From: Deltaproteobacteria bacterium
GTDB taxonomy: Bacteria > Desulfobacterota > Binatia > Binatales > Binataceae
Direction: 5' to 3'
Assembly: GCA_021786815.1 (NCBI GenBank)
Contig: JAJYMR010000147.1
Coordinates: forward strand, 1 to 11,628
DNA: 11,628 bases
Shown here: piece by piece, positions 6,244 through 11,628 of the stretch
How positions within the stretch are numbered: position 1 is the first letter of the stretch
Layout of the letters: each line of letters begins with the position of its first letter
Program-made: the position numbers and the translations under genes
Notes under the pieces: model-generated
Databases searched by the model: none
What the model was told of the DNA's origin: nothing
The model's input: only the letters and a program-made list of their open reading frames with translations

Positions 6244-8009
6244 TGGCGAAATTCGGAGACCAGACGATCGAGCAGGTCCGCGAGCGCGCCGATATCGTGG
6301 AGATAATCGGCTCGCACGTCCGTCTTCGCCGCAGCGGGCGCAACTTCATGGGCCTGTGCCCGTTCCATAACGAGAAAACGCCGTCCTTTTCGGTCAATCC
6401 CGAACGCGGATTTTTTCATTGTTTCGGATGCGGCGCGGGCGGAACGGTCTTCAACTTCGTGATGAAGGTCGAAGGGCTGAGCTTCCCCGAAGCGGTCCGC
6501 TCGCTTGCGCGACGCTACGGGATCCGGCTTCCCGAACAGGACGAGTCCGGCGCGGTCTCAACCGAACGCAACGAGCTTTTTCGAGCCAACCAGGTCGCGG
6601 CCGAATTCTTTTTCCACGTGCTATGGAACACGCCCGACGGCGCGACGGCGCGCGAGTATCTCAAGTCGCGCGGAGTTTCCCCTGATACCGCGCGTGCGTT
6701 CATGCTGGGCTACGCGCCCGCCCGTCCGGCTTCGCTCGCAAGGGCGCTTGAAAAGCGCGGGCTTGCCGAGCGCGGACTCAAGCTGGGACTGCTGAAGCGC
6801 GACGGCACGGGCGCGTCCTACGACGCGTTCCGGGCGCGCGTGATGTTTCCGATACGCGACGCGCAGGGCCGTGTCGTCGCGTTCGGCGGGCGCGTGCTCG
6901 AGGACCGGCAGCCCAAATATCTGAACTCGCCCGAATCGCCCCTCTATTCGAAGGCAAGGACGCTCTACGGGATTTACGAGGCGCGCCAGGCCATAGCGCA
7001 TCGCGACAGGGCTATCGTGGTCGAAGGCTACTTCGACGTGATCGCGCTCTGGCAGGCGGGCTTTCGCGAGACAGTGGCCAGTTGCGGCACCTCGCTGACG
7101 GCCGAGCAGTTGCGCACGCTCGGGCGCTACTCGCGCAACGTGATGGCGTGCTTCGACGGCGACGAGGCCGGGCGCAAGGCGTCGCTCAGGGCGCTCGAGG
7201 TTTTCCTCGAAGCGGGACTTCTCGGCCGCGGAATCTTCGTCCCGCAGGGCTTCGACCCGGATACGCTGGTGGGTAAGCGCGGCTCGGCCGCGATGGAGGA
7301 ATTTATCGAAGGCGCCGAGCTTTTGATCGATTATTTCCTGCGCGAGCAGGCGCGCGAGGCCAGGGGCTCGGTCGAGGCGCGGGCGCGCGCGGCGGAGCGG
7401 GTGGCCGCGATGCTTAGGCTGGTGGCGAATCCGTTCGAGATGGATCTTCTCGCGCGCAAGGCCGCCGACGCGCTCGGCGTCGGCGAGGACACGCTGCGCA
7501 GGGCGGCTCGCGGGCGCGCCGCGTCGTCGAATCGCGCGGTTTCGCGGCCGGCCGGCGCGACGCCGGCGCTGTCGGCGGGTGACGCCGCCTCCAAGGCGGA
7601 GTTCGGCCTGGTCGCGCTCGCGCTTTTCCGGCCGGAACTTCGCGCGGAGCTCGGCGCGCGATGCGCCGCTTGCGATTTCGCGGACGAGTCGCTTGGCGCA
7701 TTGTTTGAAGAGGCATGCGGGCTTGCGCCGCATGAGTCCTATGAGGCGCTGATGGCCGAGCGGCTTGCGCCCGAGCAGCAGGGAAGACTTTCGGAGCTCG
7801 CGGTGGCGCCGTTGCTGGACAATGCCGAGACGGCGGCGAGAATGGCCGGCGATTTTATCGCTGCGCTCGAGCGCAGGCGCCGCCGACGCGAGATTGAAGA
7901 GAAAAAGCGCGCTTTGTCCGAGGCTCGTGATGGCTCCGATCCGGCGCATGCACAGGCCGTGATCGCGCTGAAACGTGCACCAAAGGGCAACGATGCGGCA
8001 GGAAAGTGA
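6243..8009 (+). CDS. dnaG: DNA primase
   Basis: DnaG makes the RNA primers for lagging-strand and origin synthesis and docks on the DnaB helicase at the replication fork. The 588-residue protein has the standard order: a CHC2 zinc domain with Cys39, His42, Cys60 and Cys63; the catalytic core with YLNSPESPLYSK (about 226-237); the TOPRIM signature VVEGYFDVIAL with Glu261 and the metal-binding FDGDEAG with Asp305 and Asp307; and a C-terminal helicase-binding region after a less conserved Ala-rich linker (about 470-500). All numbers sit about four below the E. coli equivalents. The ATG at 6243 overlaps the upstream stop and has GAGG 4 bases before it; the longer frame from 6096 lies inside the phosphodiesterase gene and is rejected. 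rpoD, the frequent downstream neighbour, is absent; a tRNA gene follows. Confidence 0.97.
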   Translation: MAKFGDQTIEQVRERADIVEIIGSHVRLRRSGRNFMGLCPFHNEKTPSFSVNPERGFFHCFGCGAGGTVFNFVMKVEGLSFPEAVRSLARRYGIRLPEQDESGAVSTERNELFRANQVAAEFFFHVLWNTPDGATAREYLKSRGVSPDTARAFMLGYAPARPASLARALEKRGLAERGLKLGLLKRDGTGASYDAFRARVMFPIRDAQGRVVAFGGRVLEDRQPKYLNSPESPLYSKARTLYGIYEARQAIAHRDRAIVVEGYFDVIALWQAGFRETVASCGTSLTAEQLRTLGRYSRNVMACFDGDEAGRKASLRALEVFLEAGLLGRGIFVPQGFDPDTLVGKRGSAAMEEFIEGAELLIDYFLREQAREARGSVEARARAAERVAAMLRLVANPFEMDLLARKAADALGVGEDTLRRAARGRAASSNRAVSRPAGATPALSAGDAASKAEFGLVALALFRPELRAELGARCAACDFADESLGALFEEACGLAPHESYEALMAERLAPEQQGRLSELAVAPLLDNAETAARMAGDFIAALERRRRRREIEEKKRALSEARDGSDPAHAQAVIALKRAPKGNDAAGK

Positions 8010-8030
8010 CTTTCGCCCCGGTCGTACCCC

Positions 8031-8059
8031 TTAAAAGTCTCTTACGATCTTGTTACGAT
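8031..8059 (+). promoter_or_regulatory. Likely sigma-70-type promoter for the CAU tRNA
   Basis: TTAAAA at 8031-8036 and TACGAT at 8054-8059 are separated by 17 bases, and the -10 is preceded by TG plus one base (8051-8053), an extended -10. A start near 8066 would leave a leader of about 16 bases before the tRNA. The heptamer TTACGAT occurs twice, at 8042-8048 and 8053-8059, 11 bases apart. Confidence 0.5.
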
Positions 8060-8082
8060 AAAGATGTTCGATGCCTTCCAGA

Positions 8083-8158
8083 GGGCCCATAGCTCAGCCT
8101 GGTTCAGAGCTGCCGGCTCATAACCGGCTGGTCCCAGGTTCAAATCCTGGTGGGCCCA
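8083..8158 (+). tRNA. tRNA with CAU anticodon, probably tRNA-Ile2
   Basis: Complete cloverleaf: acceptor GGGCCCA/TGGGCCC, D-stem GCTC/GAGC, anticodon stem GCCGG/CCGGC with loop CTCATAA, T-stem CCAGG/CCTGG with loop TTCAAAT, discriminator A at 8158, no encoded CCA. A paired position 1-72 excludes the initiator. Among CAU elongators, the pairs C4-G69 and C5-G68 match those known to be used by TilS, which makes lysidine at C34 so that the tRNA reads AUA as isoleucine. Elongator Met remains possible. The gene sits between dnaG and the zinc-ribbon gene. Confidence 0.9.
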
Positions 8159-8210
8159 TACCCTTTGGCAAATCTCGATCAGTACGGCCACGATACCCCT
8201 CTGAACCGAT

Positions 8211-8251
8211 GGCGCATTGTGCGCCGACGGACGGAAGGGAGCGATCCGTCG
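8211..8251 (+). promoter_or_regulatory. Two adjacent leader hairpins before the zinc-ribbon gene
   Basis: GGCGCA-TTG-TGCGCC (8211-8225) is a perfect 6-base-pair stem. It is followed by CGACGGA (8225-8231) pairing with TCCGTCG (8245-8251) around a 13-base loop. The second hairpin ends 2 bases before the GGGGAGAGG ribosome-binding site. They could be an mRNA leader structure or a processing signal after the tRNA; no T-run follows. Confidence 0.4.
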
Positions 8252-8253
8252 CC

Positions 8254-8262
8254 GGGGAGAGG
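8254..8262 (+). promoter_or_regulatory. Ribosome-binding site supporting a TTG start
   Basis: GGGGAGAGG lies 5 to 8 bases upstream of the TTG at 8268, depending on which purines pair. It marks TTG as the start in preference to the TTG at 8217 or the downstream ATG at 8292. Confidence 0.65.
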
Positions 8263-8267
8263 TTGAA

Positions 8268-8972
8268 TTGCTTGAAGAAATAAAGCGGCTGATGGAGCTC
8301 CAAACGCTCGACCGCAAGGTGCGGGAGCTTGAGGAGTCGCTTTCCAAGACTGCGGGGCGCGTCACCCACCTCCAGGACGAAATCCGGAAACATACCGCGG
8401 AACTGGACCTGCTCACCGGGCAAGACCAGGAATTTGCCGCCACGCGCAAGAAGCTCGAACGCGAGTTCGCCGAGGGCGAGGCGCGACTGCGCAACAAGCG
8501 GATGCGGCAGAACCTGGTGCGCAACGAGAAGGAACTGCAGGCGCTCGAACACGAGGTCGAAAGCCAGAAAGAGGAAAACCAGCGCCTGGAAGCCGACCTG
8601 CTTGCCCTGACGGAAGGCGCGCAGCCGCGCGAGACCCGCCTGGCCGAACTGCAGCAACTGCTCTCCGACGCGCAGGCCGAGCTTGCCAAGGCTGAAAAGG
8701 AAATCGCAGCCGAAGTCGAGGAAACCAAGACCCGGCTCGTCGCGCATCGGCGCGAACGCGACAAGCTCGCCGGCGAGGTCGACGCTCCGCTGTTGCAGCG
8801 CTACGAGATCATCTTTTCGCGCCGCCAGGGTGTTGCGGTCGCTATCGCGAAAGCCGGAACGTGCCAGGGCTGCATGAGGCTCCTACCGCCGCAGCTCTTC
8901 AACGAAATCCAGAAGCATCTCCAGATCCACTTCTGCCCCAACTGCCAGCGCATCCTGTACTTCGAGGGCTAG
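8268..8972 (+). CDS. Coiled-coil protein with C4 zinc ribbon (zf-RING_7 type)
   Basis: Conserved bacterial protein of unproven function, thought to bind nucleic acid. The 234 residues comprise a long charged coiled coil (about 1-168, Glu/Lys/Leu/Arg-rich heptads, including the NKRMRQNLVRNEKELQALE stretch typical of the family) and a C-terminal zinc ribbon with Cys199, Cys202, Cys223 and Cys226, in the pattern CQGC and CPNCQRILYF. The chosen TTG start gives MLEEIKRLMELQTLD, which matches the usual beginning of the family; the in-frame TTG at 8217 lies inside a leader hairpin and adds a basic tail not seen in the family. rnpB begins about 45 bases after its stop on the same strand. This proximity invites the idea of a link with RNA processing, but that is inference. 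Confidence 0.88.
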   Translation: MLEEIKRLMELQTLDRKVRELEESLSKTAGRVTHLQDEIRKHTAELDLLTGQDQEFAATRKKLEREFAEGEARLRNKRMRQNLVRNEKELQALEHEVESQKEENQRLEADLLALTEGAQPRETRLAELQQLLSDAQAELAKAEKEIAAEVEETKTRLVAHRRERDKLAGEVDAPLLQRYEIIFSRRQGVAVAIAKAGTCQGCMRLLPPQLFNEIQKHLQIHFCPNCQRILYFEG

Positions 8973-9001
8973 CCGTACCGCGAGCGCGCCGGTGCGGCGG
9001 A

Positions 9002-9010
9002 TGCTAAAAT
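9002..9010 (+). promoter_or_regulatory. Extended -10 element of rnpB
   Basis: TGCTAAAAT: a TAAAAT -10 hexamer preceded by TG and one base. The predicted transcript 5' end at about 9017 lies 7 bases downstream. No good -35 was seen in the GC-rich sequence between the upstream stop and this element, consistent with an extended -10 promoter. Confidence 0.55.
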
Positions 9011-9016
9011 AGAGCT

Positions 9017-9362
<346 letters not shown>

Positions 9363-9367
9363 AATCC

Positions 9368-9389
9368 TCGTCAGCGGCCTCCCTGACGA
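9368..9389 (+). terminator. Hairpin downstream of rnpB
   Basis: TCGTCAG (9368-9374) pairs with CTGACGA (9383-9389) across an 8-base loop, 5 bases after rnpB. A second stem, GCTCCG/CGGAGC at 9412-9432, spans the stop codon of the convergent lipoprotein gene. Neither has a T-run, so both are only possible terminators of the two converging units. Confidence 0.35.
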
Positions 9390-9417
9390 TTACGCGCTCG
9401 GACAGCCTGCGGCTCCG

Positions 9418-9840
9418 TCACTCTGGCGGAGCGTCATTCAGGGAAACCAGTTTCCCGTCTTTGTCGTAGCAGAAGGTTACGGTGTGTTTGGCATTCCTGG
9501 TGCCGGCTTCGAGGGGAGTGAATAAAACCTCCGCCAAGCCGAGCGTAACGACATCCGCCGCGCCCTCGCCGGCCGCTATGACTCCCTTGCCGACACCCCC
9601 GGGACCACGCGTATAAAGCTTGTAAACGTCACAGGACTGGTCGCCGTTCTTCACGCTGGCAGTCGGCGCGCCTATGGCCTCGACGACTTGAACGCGGCTT
9701 TCTCCGACCGCGAATTGGGAGGTATCCACCGGCGTCGGCCTGGTCGCTTCCATGACTGGCGAGCAGCCGCAAAAGAAGAGATCGAGGCAAAGGGCTAGAA
9801 GCCCCGCCCGGAGGCATTGGATGCGTATTTGTGTGGCCAT
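9418..9840 (-). CDS. Small lipoprotein with BamE/SmpA-like core
   Basis: Predicted 140-residue lipoprotein. The signal peptide has Arg residues, a Leu-rich core and a lipobox FCGC with the lipidated Cys at residue 26 and Ser after it, which favours sorting to the outer membrane. The segment FAVGESRVQVVEAIGAPT (about 43-60) recalls the G-x-x-x-x-V-x-x-x-x-G-x-P pattern of BamE/SmpA-like folds. It is followed by a conserved-looking stretch DVVTLGLAEVLFTPLEAG (about 96-113) that could insert in or lie on a membrane, and a KHTVTFCYDKDGKLV strand pair. The ATG at 9840 has AGGGG just upstream; a GTG at 9858 overlaps the HEPN gene stop as GTGA and would add 6 residues. Either way translation is coupled to the HEPN gene. 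Exact function is unknown. Confidence 0.75.
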   Translation of the reverse strand: MATQIRIQCLRAGLLALCLDLFFCGCSPVMEATRPTPVDTSQFAVGESRVQVVEAIGAPTASVKNGDQSCDVYKLYTRGPGGVGKGVIAAGEGAADVVTLGLAEVLFTPLEAGTRNAKHTVTFCYDKDGKLVSLNDAPPE

Positions 9841-9854
9841 CGCGCCCCTGCGTG

Positions 9855-10400
9855 TCACGATTGCCGGCTTCCGAGTCTTAGGAGGCTATCAAGCAAGTTG
9901 TACGTGTCAGTCGCGGGGTCGAGGTTAAACACGAAGGTGCTGCGGTCATTCGCGTACGAAAGCTTGTTGACGAGTTGCTTTGACAGTTCGATCAGCTGTT
10001 CGATCTCGTTCGGCGTCAGCCGGGCCCGTTCGAAGGCGTCTTTGTAGTCGCTATCAGAGAGGTGAGCGAACACTTCGTTGCGGAGGATCGCGACTTTGCG
10101 CCAGATGCTCTTTGCCTCGTCAAGCGTGGCTTGCACCTCGCCGCGCAGCTTGTCGTCGGGCAGGGCCTCGATCAGACGAGTGAGACTCATCCCATCGCGA
10201 CGCTTCTCGTAGAGACCGCAAAGCAGGACAATCGTGGCGAGGAAATGCGCCTTAAGTCCGGTTACGAAGAAGGAGGTGTACCTTCTTAAAACTTCCAGAT
10301 AGTTCGCCCGGTCGCCCGGCTCGGTATAGATTCGCCAGATCCGGTAATTCATGAACGCGGAAGTGACACGGCCAGCCACCCGCTTGAGATGATCATTCAT
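9855..10400 (-). CDS. AbiU2-like HEPN-domain protein
   Basis: An alpha-helical protein of 181 residues that looks like the AbiU2 branch of the HEPN superfamily. HEPN proteins with an R-x4-6-H motif are often metal-independent RNases used as toxins or in phage defence, and the name comes from a lactococcal abortive-infection system. Here the motif is RNEVFAH (Arg107, Asn108, His113), with the polar residue after Arg that is usual for active members, followed by a Thr-Pro-Asn-Glu helix start. Much of the N-terminal half is helical with an aromatic core. No signal peptide or membrane segment is clear. The ATG at 10400 has GGAG 9 bases upstream and follows the repeat-protein stop by 17 bases; the lipoprotein gene overlaps its end. 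No MNT-type nucleotidyltransferase antitoxin is adjacent. RNase activity is inferred from the motif only. Confidence 0.65.
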   Translation of the reverse strand: MNDHLKRVAGRVTSAFMNYRIWRIYTEPGDRANYLEVLRRYTSFFVTGLKAHFLATIVLLCGLYEKRRDGMSLTRLIEALPDDKLRGEVQATLDEAKSIWRKVAILRNEVFAHLSDSDYKDAFERARLTPNEIEQLIELSKQLVNKLSYANDRSTFVFNLDPATDTYNLLDSLLRLGSRQS

Positions 10401-10417
10401 GCCCGACTACTCCGCGC

Positions 10418-10747
10418 TCAGGGAAACGGGCGTGCCCCGTAGTCGCCACGGCCACCTCCGCCAAAGGCCGGCAGGCTTGGAGCCGAAGGGATCGTCGGAT
10501 TGATGAACGTCGGAGGCTCGCCCGGCGTGATAACTGTGTAACCCCCGTTGAAAGTGCGGTTCATGAACGTTGGCGGCTGGCCCGGCGTGGTCACGGTGTA
10601 GCCGCCGTTGTAATTCGGGTTCACGAAGGTTGGCGGCTTGCCGGGCGTGATGATTGTGTAACCCCCTTGCTGGCCTGGGTACTGGGCAAGCGCCAGCGAT
10701 GGAACTGCCAGAAGCGTGGCGACGAACACGAGCAACATCGTTTTCAT
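10418..10747 (-). CDS. Secreted protein with three 20-residue tandem repeats
   Basis: Function not recognised. From the ATG at 10747 the product has 109 residues. Residues 1-21 or 22 form a signal peptide (MKTMLLVFVATLLAVPSLAL then a cut near ALA|QY). Residues 28-47, 48-67 and 68-87 are three exact-length repeats of GGYT(V/I)xTPGxPPTF(V/M/I)N, where x is I/T or K/Q/E, followed by a Pro/Gly-rich tail. The repeats lack Cys and are likely extended and exported. GGAG lies 8 bases before the ATG; the frame continues upstream to 10918, but that part has no coding character and lacks a signal. It is the first gene of a unit with the HEPN gene (17 bases downstream) and the lipoprotein gene. Confidence 0.8.
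   Translation of the reverse strand: MKTMLLVFVATLLAVPSLALAQYPGQQGGYTIITPGKPPTFVNPNYNGGYTVTTPGQPPTFMNRTFNGGYTVITPGEPPTFINPTIPSAPSLPAFGGGGRGDYGARPFP
10487..10666 (-). repeat. Three 60-base tandem repeats inside the secreted-protein gene
   Basis: Three in-frame 60-base units, each encoding 20 residues, with no spacer between them. The GGY and PPTF segments recur at exactly 20-residue intervals. The copies differ at many third positions, so the duplication is not very recent. Confidence 0.85.
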
Positions 10748-10779
10748 GTCGGTCTCCGTTCCTGATCTGATCCTAGTTC

Positions 10780-10792
10780 GCGACGACGTCGC
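10780..10792. promoter_or_regulatory. Dyad in the divergent promoter region of the HEPN unit
   Basis: GCGAC-GAC-GTCGC is a perfect 5-base inverted repeat with a 3-base centre, flanked farther out by GTTCG (10776-10780) and CGAAC (10801-10805). It lies 33 bases upstream of the repeat-protein ATG, in the 140 bases between divergent genes, where an operator would be expected. It may equally be chance in GC-rich DNA. Confidence 0.3.
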
Positions 10793-10887
10793 TGCAATAT
10801 CGAACAGCAAGATTTGTATGGCCAGACCAAATTCATCCTCTAAGCGAATTTGCAGCCTACAAGAGCGTTTGATACGGTCGCTCGCGA

Positions 10888-11583
10888 GTGACCGTCTCGC
10901 GCAAATCGAAGGGTCCAAACTACGCCGCAGCCAACGAACGTCTCGAACCCATGAGGAAGGAGCGAATCCTGCCGTGGCTGGTGGACCTCTCGCGCGTCAA
11001 CGCCGCCTCGCTGGCCGACGGGCGTCCCGGCGACCTTCCAAACCTGATTTACGAATTAAGGCAGTGGCTCGATCTCGAGCCCGACGAGCCGCTAAACGCG
11101 GAAGTGCGCGGCCTGGAGAAGAACCCCGCTCGGCTTCAGGCCATGATTGATCGAGTGACTGAGCTGCTTGGCGCGGTTGCGGACCGGAAACGTTTCCGCG
11201 CTGATTATTCGGGCGGCAGCGTCATTCTCGACGCCGGAAAACTGGGCTCCGAGGGCGGAAGAGCCTTGAGCTATCGCGACGCTAATCTGGAGGATGCCGT
11301 CCTCCGTGTGGCGCTCGACGACCTGTACGAGGATGTCGAGGCCGCTATGCGGATCCAGCGGTGCGTGGAGCCCGACTGCTTGAGGGTATTTTTGGCGGAA
11401 CGCAAGAACCAGAAATACTGCAGCCATCGCTGCGCCAACAAGATGGCGAGTCGCGTTTACCGAAAGACGCATGGGAAGGAGCGCGCTCGCCGCGAGCGGG
11501 CGCGGTACGAGCGCCGGGTCAGGGAGCGCACCGCCTCGAACGTCAAGGTGGCGCGGCGACCCCGTACACGAGGCGATTCCTAG
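10888..11583 (+). CDS. CGNR-like zinc-finger protein
   Basis: This 231-residue protein resembles the CGNR zinc-finger family, whose members are thought to be nucleic-acid-binding regulators. The N-terminal part (about 20-150) is helical and acidic, like the domain usually found before CGNR fingers. The finger has Cys159, Cys164, Cys178 and Cys182 in the order C-x4-C-x13-C-x3-C, with YCSHRCANKMASRVYR where the family has a CGNR-type end; here it reads CANK. The last 40 residues are strongly basic (RRERARYERRVRER), suiting nucleic-acid contact. The GTG at 10888 is the first start after an in-frame stop; no good ribosome-binding site precedes it, and an ATG at 10951 is the alternative. It is divergent from the HEPN unit, so it could regulate that unit; this is inference from position. 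Confidence 0.7.
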   Translation: MTVSRKSKGPNYAAANERLEPMRKERILPWLVDLSRVNAASLADGRPGDLPNLIYELRQWLDLEPDEPLNAEVRGLEKNPARLQAMIDRVTELLGAVADRKRFRADYSGGSVILDAGKLGSEGGRALSYRDANLEDAVLRVALDDLYEDVEAAMRIQRCVEPDCLRVFLAERKNQKYCSHRCANKMASRVYRKTHGKERARRERARYERRVRERTASNVKVARRPRTRGDS

Positions 11584-11628
11584 ACCGACAACGCGGAAGC
11601 GGCGGCGGCCCTTGGATGCGCGAACGTG

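Noticed and set aside
6621..7949. A long open frame (442 codons) antisense to dnaG
   Set aside because: It mirrors the codon structure of dnaG in GC-rich DNA, is Arg/Ala-rich, and matches no family that I recognise.
8042..8764. A 240-codon Ser/Arg-rich frame antisense to the CAU tRNA and the coiled-coil gene
   Set aside because: It runs through the tRNA and is the reverse of a Glu/Lys coiled coil, which gives Ser/Leu/Phe codons by chance.
10487..10666. A CRISPR-like array
   Set aside because: The 60-base units are adjacent, in frame and coding, with no spacers; no cas genes are present.
10748..10918. N-terminal extension of the tandem-repeat protein
   Set aside because: The ATG at 10747 starts a clear signal peptide and has a GGAG ribosome-binding site; the extension would bury the signal.

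Overview
The window is GC-rich bacterial chromosome with dense, short-spaced genes on both strands. It carries a housekeeping core (PrmA, RsmE, GshB, DnaG, two tRNAs and RNase P RNA) flanked by accessory genes for secreted, lipoprotein and HEPN-domain proteins. The mix of a glutathione synthetase, type A RNase P RNA beside a coiled-coil zinc-ribbon protein, and many lipoproteins fits a soil or sediment bacterium from the Deltaproteobacteria or a related deep proteobacterial or Binatota-like lineage. That placement is inference and is not proven by anything here.

Layout. (1) Positions 1-1477, minus strand: a two-gene unit of a seven-bladed kelch-type beta-propeller lipoprotein followed by a small secreted protein cut by the window edge. 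(2) 1478-2091: about 600 bases with no convincing gene, including an AT-rich patch. (3) 2092-2167, minus: tRNA-Phe. (4) 2255-5347, minus: prmA, rsmE and gshB, tightly coupled by a 4-base overlap and a 4-base gap, followed by a double zinc-ribbon membrane protein. (5) 5348-5529: a divergent control region. (6) 5530-8009, plus: a glycerophosphodiester phosphodiesterase overlapping the primase gene dnaG. (7) 8083-9362, plus: a CAU tRNA (probably Ile2), a coiled-coil zinc-ribbon protein (zf-RING_7 type) started by TTG, and rnpB. (8) 9418-10747, minus: a three-gene cassette of a secreted protein with three 20-residue repeats, an AbiU2-like HEPN protein and a lipoprotein. (9) 10888-11583, plus: a CGNR-like zinc-finger protein divergent from that cassette.

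The core genes serve translation (methylation of ribosomal protein L11 and 16S rRNA, tRNAs, tRNA 5' processing) and replication priming, with glutathione synthesis attached. The most unusual part is the right end. There a putative HEPN RNase-fold protein with no visible nucleotidyltransferase partner sits between two exported proteins, and a zinc-finger protein is transcribed divergently. Several start codons were moved from the longest possible frame because ribosome-binding sites, coupling or family length point to internal starts: gshB GTG 3718, rsmE GTG 4457, the phosphodiesterase ATG 5530, dnaG ATG 6243, the zinc-ribbon protein TTG 8268, the lipoprotein ATG 9840 and the repeat protein ATG 10747.
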